A DNA stretch of 15,251 bases from PALSA-607 sp036510735 (GTDB lineage: Bacteria > Actinomycetota > Actinomycetes > Acidothermales > Acidothermaceae). The stretch covers positions 1-15,251 of the forward strand of contig DATCDK010000205.1 of assembly GCA_036510735.1 (NCBI GenBank), written 5' to 3'. The stretch's first letter is position 1; the number at the start of each line of letters is the position of its first letter. Positions 15,009 through 15,251 of the stretch are shown here, one piece after another. Position numbers and translations under genes: made by a program. The notes beneath the pieces are model-generated. The model was not told the DNA's origin. It ran no database searches and saw only the letters and a program-made list of their open reading frames with translations.

Positions 15009-15251
15009 GTGATCGTCCACCAGTTGTCGCGCACGGACGCCCGCCAAATCGCCGTCCGCGCTCAGCTTCTGGATGCGAACCGGCCGACCGACCTGCTCGG
15101 CACCGTCCGCCACCTCACGCTGTTGCAGGACGATCGGACCGCAGCTGTCGCGCCCAATGCTGAGCTCGTCATCTGGAGTCGGTTGGGGTCGTCGTGCCCG
15201 CGAACCGCAGTCGCGGAGGCTGTCGATGAGCAATCGCTGATCGACGTCCAG
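15009..15251 (+). CDS. winged helix DNA-binding domain protein, N-terminal part (HTH_42 / YcaQ-like; truncated)
   Basis: Eighty-one codons are visible from GTG 15009 to the window edge without a stop. The sequence (LSRTDARQIAVRAQLLDANRP, then LTLLQDDRTAAVAPNAELVIWSRLG) resembles the start of the large actinobacterial HTH_42 winged-helix family. That family includes the DNA glycosylases AlkX/YcaQ and AlkZ, which act on interstrand crosslinks or bulky lesions. The QxD glycosylase motif lies further downstream in family members and cannot be checked here. Whether this member is an enzyme or a plain DNA-binding protein is open. A TAGCCT -10 six bases upstream supports the GTG start and a leaderless mRNA. 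The gene is divergent from the flavoprotein gene across a 162-bp gap. Confidence 0.75.
   Translation, partial: MIVHQLSRTDARQIAVRAQLLDANRPTDLLGTVRHLTLLQDDRTAAVAPNAELVIWSRLGSSCPRTAVAEAVDEQSLIDVQ

Overview
This window looks like chromosomal DNA from a high-GC actinomycete (Actinomycetota). The evidence is the gene set (the GlgE alpha-glucan pathway, in the arrangement known from mycobacteria and streptomycetes), strong G/C bias at third codon positions, GTG starts, and several start codons lying 6-7 nt after a TAnnnT hexamer, as expected for leaderless mRNAs. I cannot place it below class. There are no tRNA or rRNA genes, insertion sequences, prophage genes or CRISPR arrays, and no gene-free stretch exceeds about 165 bases.

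Layout. From 1 to 6722, on the minus strand and in transcription order, lie glgE, a 118-bp gap filled mainly by six 14-bp direct repeats, then treS, mak (pep2) and glgB. The last three are joined without gaps (TAA directly followed by ATG, then an ATGA overlap), and glgB runs off the left edge. A 157-bp divergent region (6723-6879) separates glgE from plus-strand glgP (6880-9477). glgP converges on minus-strand glgX, with a G/C hairpin between them. A DUF998-like membrane protein gene lies 4 nt upstream of glgX on the same strand. A divergent enoyl-CoA hydratase/isomerase gene (12304-13104) converges on a minus-strand three-part flavoprotein gene: a cNMP-binding-like fold, a glutaredoxin-like linker, and a thioredoxin-reductase-like module without CxxC. 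At the right edge the start of a winged-helix (HTH_42/YcaQ-like) gene is visible on the plus strand.

How the genes work together. TreS interconverts trehalose and maltose. Mak phosphorylates maltose to maltose 1-phosphate. GlgE transfers the maltosyl unit to an alpha-1,4-glucan, and GlgB adds alpha-1,6 branches. GlgP and GlgX degrade the polymer by phosphorolysis and debranching. The window therefore holds a synthetic arm and a degradative arm of trehalose/alpha-glucan metabolism, reading outward from one shared control region. The rightmost third is not obviously related.

The individual enzymes are known families with intact catalytic residues where visible. The least explained features are the perfectly phased 14-bp array before treS, the low-complexity N-terminal tails on GlgE and GlgB, a LacI-operator-like site in the glgE/glgP divergent region, recurring TAnnnT-N6/7-start signals, and the flavoprotein that lacks both the reductase cysteine pair and the usual cyclic-nucleotide phosphate-binding arginine. 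I found no clearly new biological system here.
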